Assembly (NCBI GenBank): GCA_013138655.1
Contig: WTCI01000129.1
Location: 1 to 7,099 of the forward strand
Length of the DNA stretch: 7,099 nt
Direction of reading: 5' to 3'
From: Desulfuromonadaceae bacterium
GTDB lineage: Bacteria; Desulfobacterota; Desulfuromonadia; Desulfuromonadales; Geopsychrobacteraceae
Positions 6,208-7,099 of the stretch are shown in pieces. Numbering within the stretch: position 1 is the first letter of the stretch; each line of letters begins with the position of its first letter. The position numbers and the translations under genes were made by a program. Below the pieces are notes generated by a model, which saw only the letters and a program-made list of their open reading frames with translations, was not told the origin of the DNA and made no database searches.

Positions 6208-6684
6208 TTAACCGTTCCATGCTTTACGCAAGCTGTCGAGCAGCTGCATTGCCACCTCGCCGCGGCCGGTCAAAGTAATCTTTCTTGAGTCCTCACCCAA
6301 ATGCTCCAGAACGATCCATAACCCGGGAATTTCATGGTTATTGAGCCGTTCCGGCCATTCAACCAGAGCAACGCCCTGACCAAAGGCAAAATCATCAAAA
6401 CCAAGTTCAATCAACTCATCTGGATCACTGAGACGGTAGAGATCAAAATGATAGAGGTCAAGCCGCGCTGAATAATGGTTCATCAAGGTAAACGTCGGGC
6501 TGGTGATCGGGGTCCGCGGGTCGACTCCCAGACCACGGGCAATACCACGGGCCAATACCGACTTCCCGGCACCCAGATCCCCCTGTAACAGAACCAGGGC
6601 CGGTTGCTCCAGCAACCGGCCCAGTTGAATCCCCAGTTCTAAAGTCTGCGCCTCACTGGCACTGGTAAATGACCAGGTGGACAA
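6208..6684 (-). CDS. tsaE: TsaE, ATPase for tRNA t6A37 threonylcarbamoyl modification
   Basis: TsaE is the P-loop ATPase that works with TsaB and TsaD to place threonylcarbamoyl on adenosine 37 of ANN-decoding tRNAs. The 158-residue product shows Walker A GDLGAGKS (35-42), SPTFTL (62-67), the family block YHFDLYRL (78-85) and EWPER (109-113), at normal family length. There is no ATG start. TTG at 6684 has AGAGG (6692-6696) seven bases upstream and gives a normal N-terminus. TTG at 6690, two codons longer, overlaps the CBS gene's TGA as TTGA but its ribosome-site spacing is too short. I favour 6684. The gene is closely coupled to the CBS gene upstream; lysC downstream is separated by 156 bases with its own promoter. 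Function is well supported; only the start is uncertain. Confidence 0.94.
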   Translation of the reverse strand: MSTWSFTSASEAQTLELGIQLGRLLEQPALVLLQGDLGAGKSVLARGIARGLGVDPRTPITSPTFTLMNHYSARLDLYHFDLYRLSDPDELIELGFDDFAFGQGVALVEWPERLNNHEIPGLWIVLEHLGEDSRKITLTGRGEVAMQLLDSLRKAWNG

Positions 6685-6686
6685 GT

Positions 6687-7099
6687 TCAATCCTCTATCG
6701 CCCGAATCAGATCGAGACGCGCAACCACACCGATCATCTTGCCTGCCTCGACAACGGGGAGGAGATGCACTTTATGTTTGCTCATCAGCGCGGCAATCTC
6801 CCGCAAACTGGTTTCCGGCGTGCAGACGACCGCCGGTTTGTTGCACAGTTCACCAACCGTGGTCGCCGTCACCCGGTCAACCTGCGCTTTGAAACTCTTC
6901 TCACTGTCGAGATAAAAAACCCCCTCAAACAGCGCCATGACCGTCGGAATATGCAGCGGCTTCTGCTGTTCAACCAGGTCGGTTTCACTGATAACACCGA
7001 CCAGCTTCCCACTGCTATCCAATACCGGCATATTGCCGTAGCGGGTTTCAACAAATTTGCGTGCCAGTTCCTTTAAACTGGTATCGGTTGTCACCGTCA
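6687..7099 (-). CDS. CBS-pair domain protein, 5' end outside the window
   Basis: A protein of two CBS domains. The reading frame stays open to the right edge (the residues read TVTTDTSLKEL), so the GTG at 7094 is probably an internal valine of the first CBS domain and the true start lies beyond. CBS1 shows NMPVLD and GVISETD (21-26 and 33-39, counted from 7094). A linker with HIP and FEGVFYLDSEKSF follows, then CBS2 with ETSLREIAALM, LLPVVE and GVVARLDL. The usual Ser/Thr-x-x-Asp ligand motif is intact in CBS1 (SETD) but reads ARLD in CBS2, so adenine-nucleotide binding may be uneven. CBS pairs sense AMP, ATP or similar ligands; the partner is unknown. Its TGA adjoins tsaE, which suggests co-expression, but a functional link to tRNA modification is not shown. 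Confidence 0.88.
   Translation of the reverse strand, partial: TVTTDTSLKELARKFVETRYGNMPVLDSSGKLVGVISETDLVEQQKPLHIPTVMALFEGVFYLDSEKSFKAQVDRVTATTVGELCNKPAVVCTPETSLREIAALMSKHKVHLLPVVEAGKMIGVVARLDLIRAIED

Overview
The window reads as chromosomal DNA of a Desulfuromonadales-type bacterium (Geobacter / Desulfuromonas / Pelobacter relatives). The evidence is protein-level resemblance from memory: a long CimA-type citramalate synthase directly behind an aspartate kinase, with tsaE and a CBS-pair protein upstream, and palindromic intergenic repeats of a kind common in that group. No database search was possible, so the taxonomic call is an inference.

Layout. The left third (1-2030) is a plus-strand pair: the C-terminal part of a U32-family protein (TrhP-like, open at the left edge), overlapping by ATGA with a complete Ste24-type M48 membrane metalloprotease. 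The right half (3217-7099) is on the minus strand and reads right to left: a CBS-pair protein (open at the right edge), tsaE, lysC and cimA. The CBS and tsaE genes overlap. lysC has its own likely promoter after tsaE, and lysC and cimA are 33 nt apart. The two blocks converge on a gene-poor stretch (2031-3216) holding one very small gene and several inverted repeats.

Middle region. From left to right it holds: a roughly 171-bp imperfect palindrome whose outer arm contains the stop codon of the protease gene; a strong bidirectional terminator; a 51-codon minus-strand gene for a two-knuckle zinc-ribbon protein, with a good Shine-Dalgarno site; about 400 bp of AT-rich DNA with no credible gene; a 46-bp palindrome next to a minus-strand terminator; a 75-bp GC-rich hairpin repeat; and a short hairpin repeat that contains the cimA stop codon.

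How the genes work together. LysC makes the first committed step of the aspartate family (Lys, Thr, Met). CimA makes citramalate from pyruvate and acetyl-CoA, giving a threonine-independent route to isoleucine. Co-transcription would link the two sources of branched-chain and aspartate-family amino acids. Two regulatory features in lysC stand out: an intrinsic terminator between the likely promoter and the start codon (possible attenuation), and a near-perfect internal Shine-Dalgarno site before codon 247, which would make a separate ACT-domain beta subunit as known for Bacillus and Corynebacterium aspartokinases. I see no clear evidence of a wholly new system; the best leads are the lysC controls, the small zinc-ribbon gene and the repeats that reach into gene ends.
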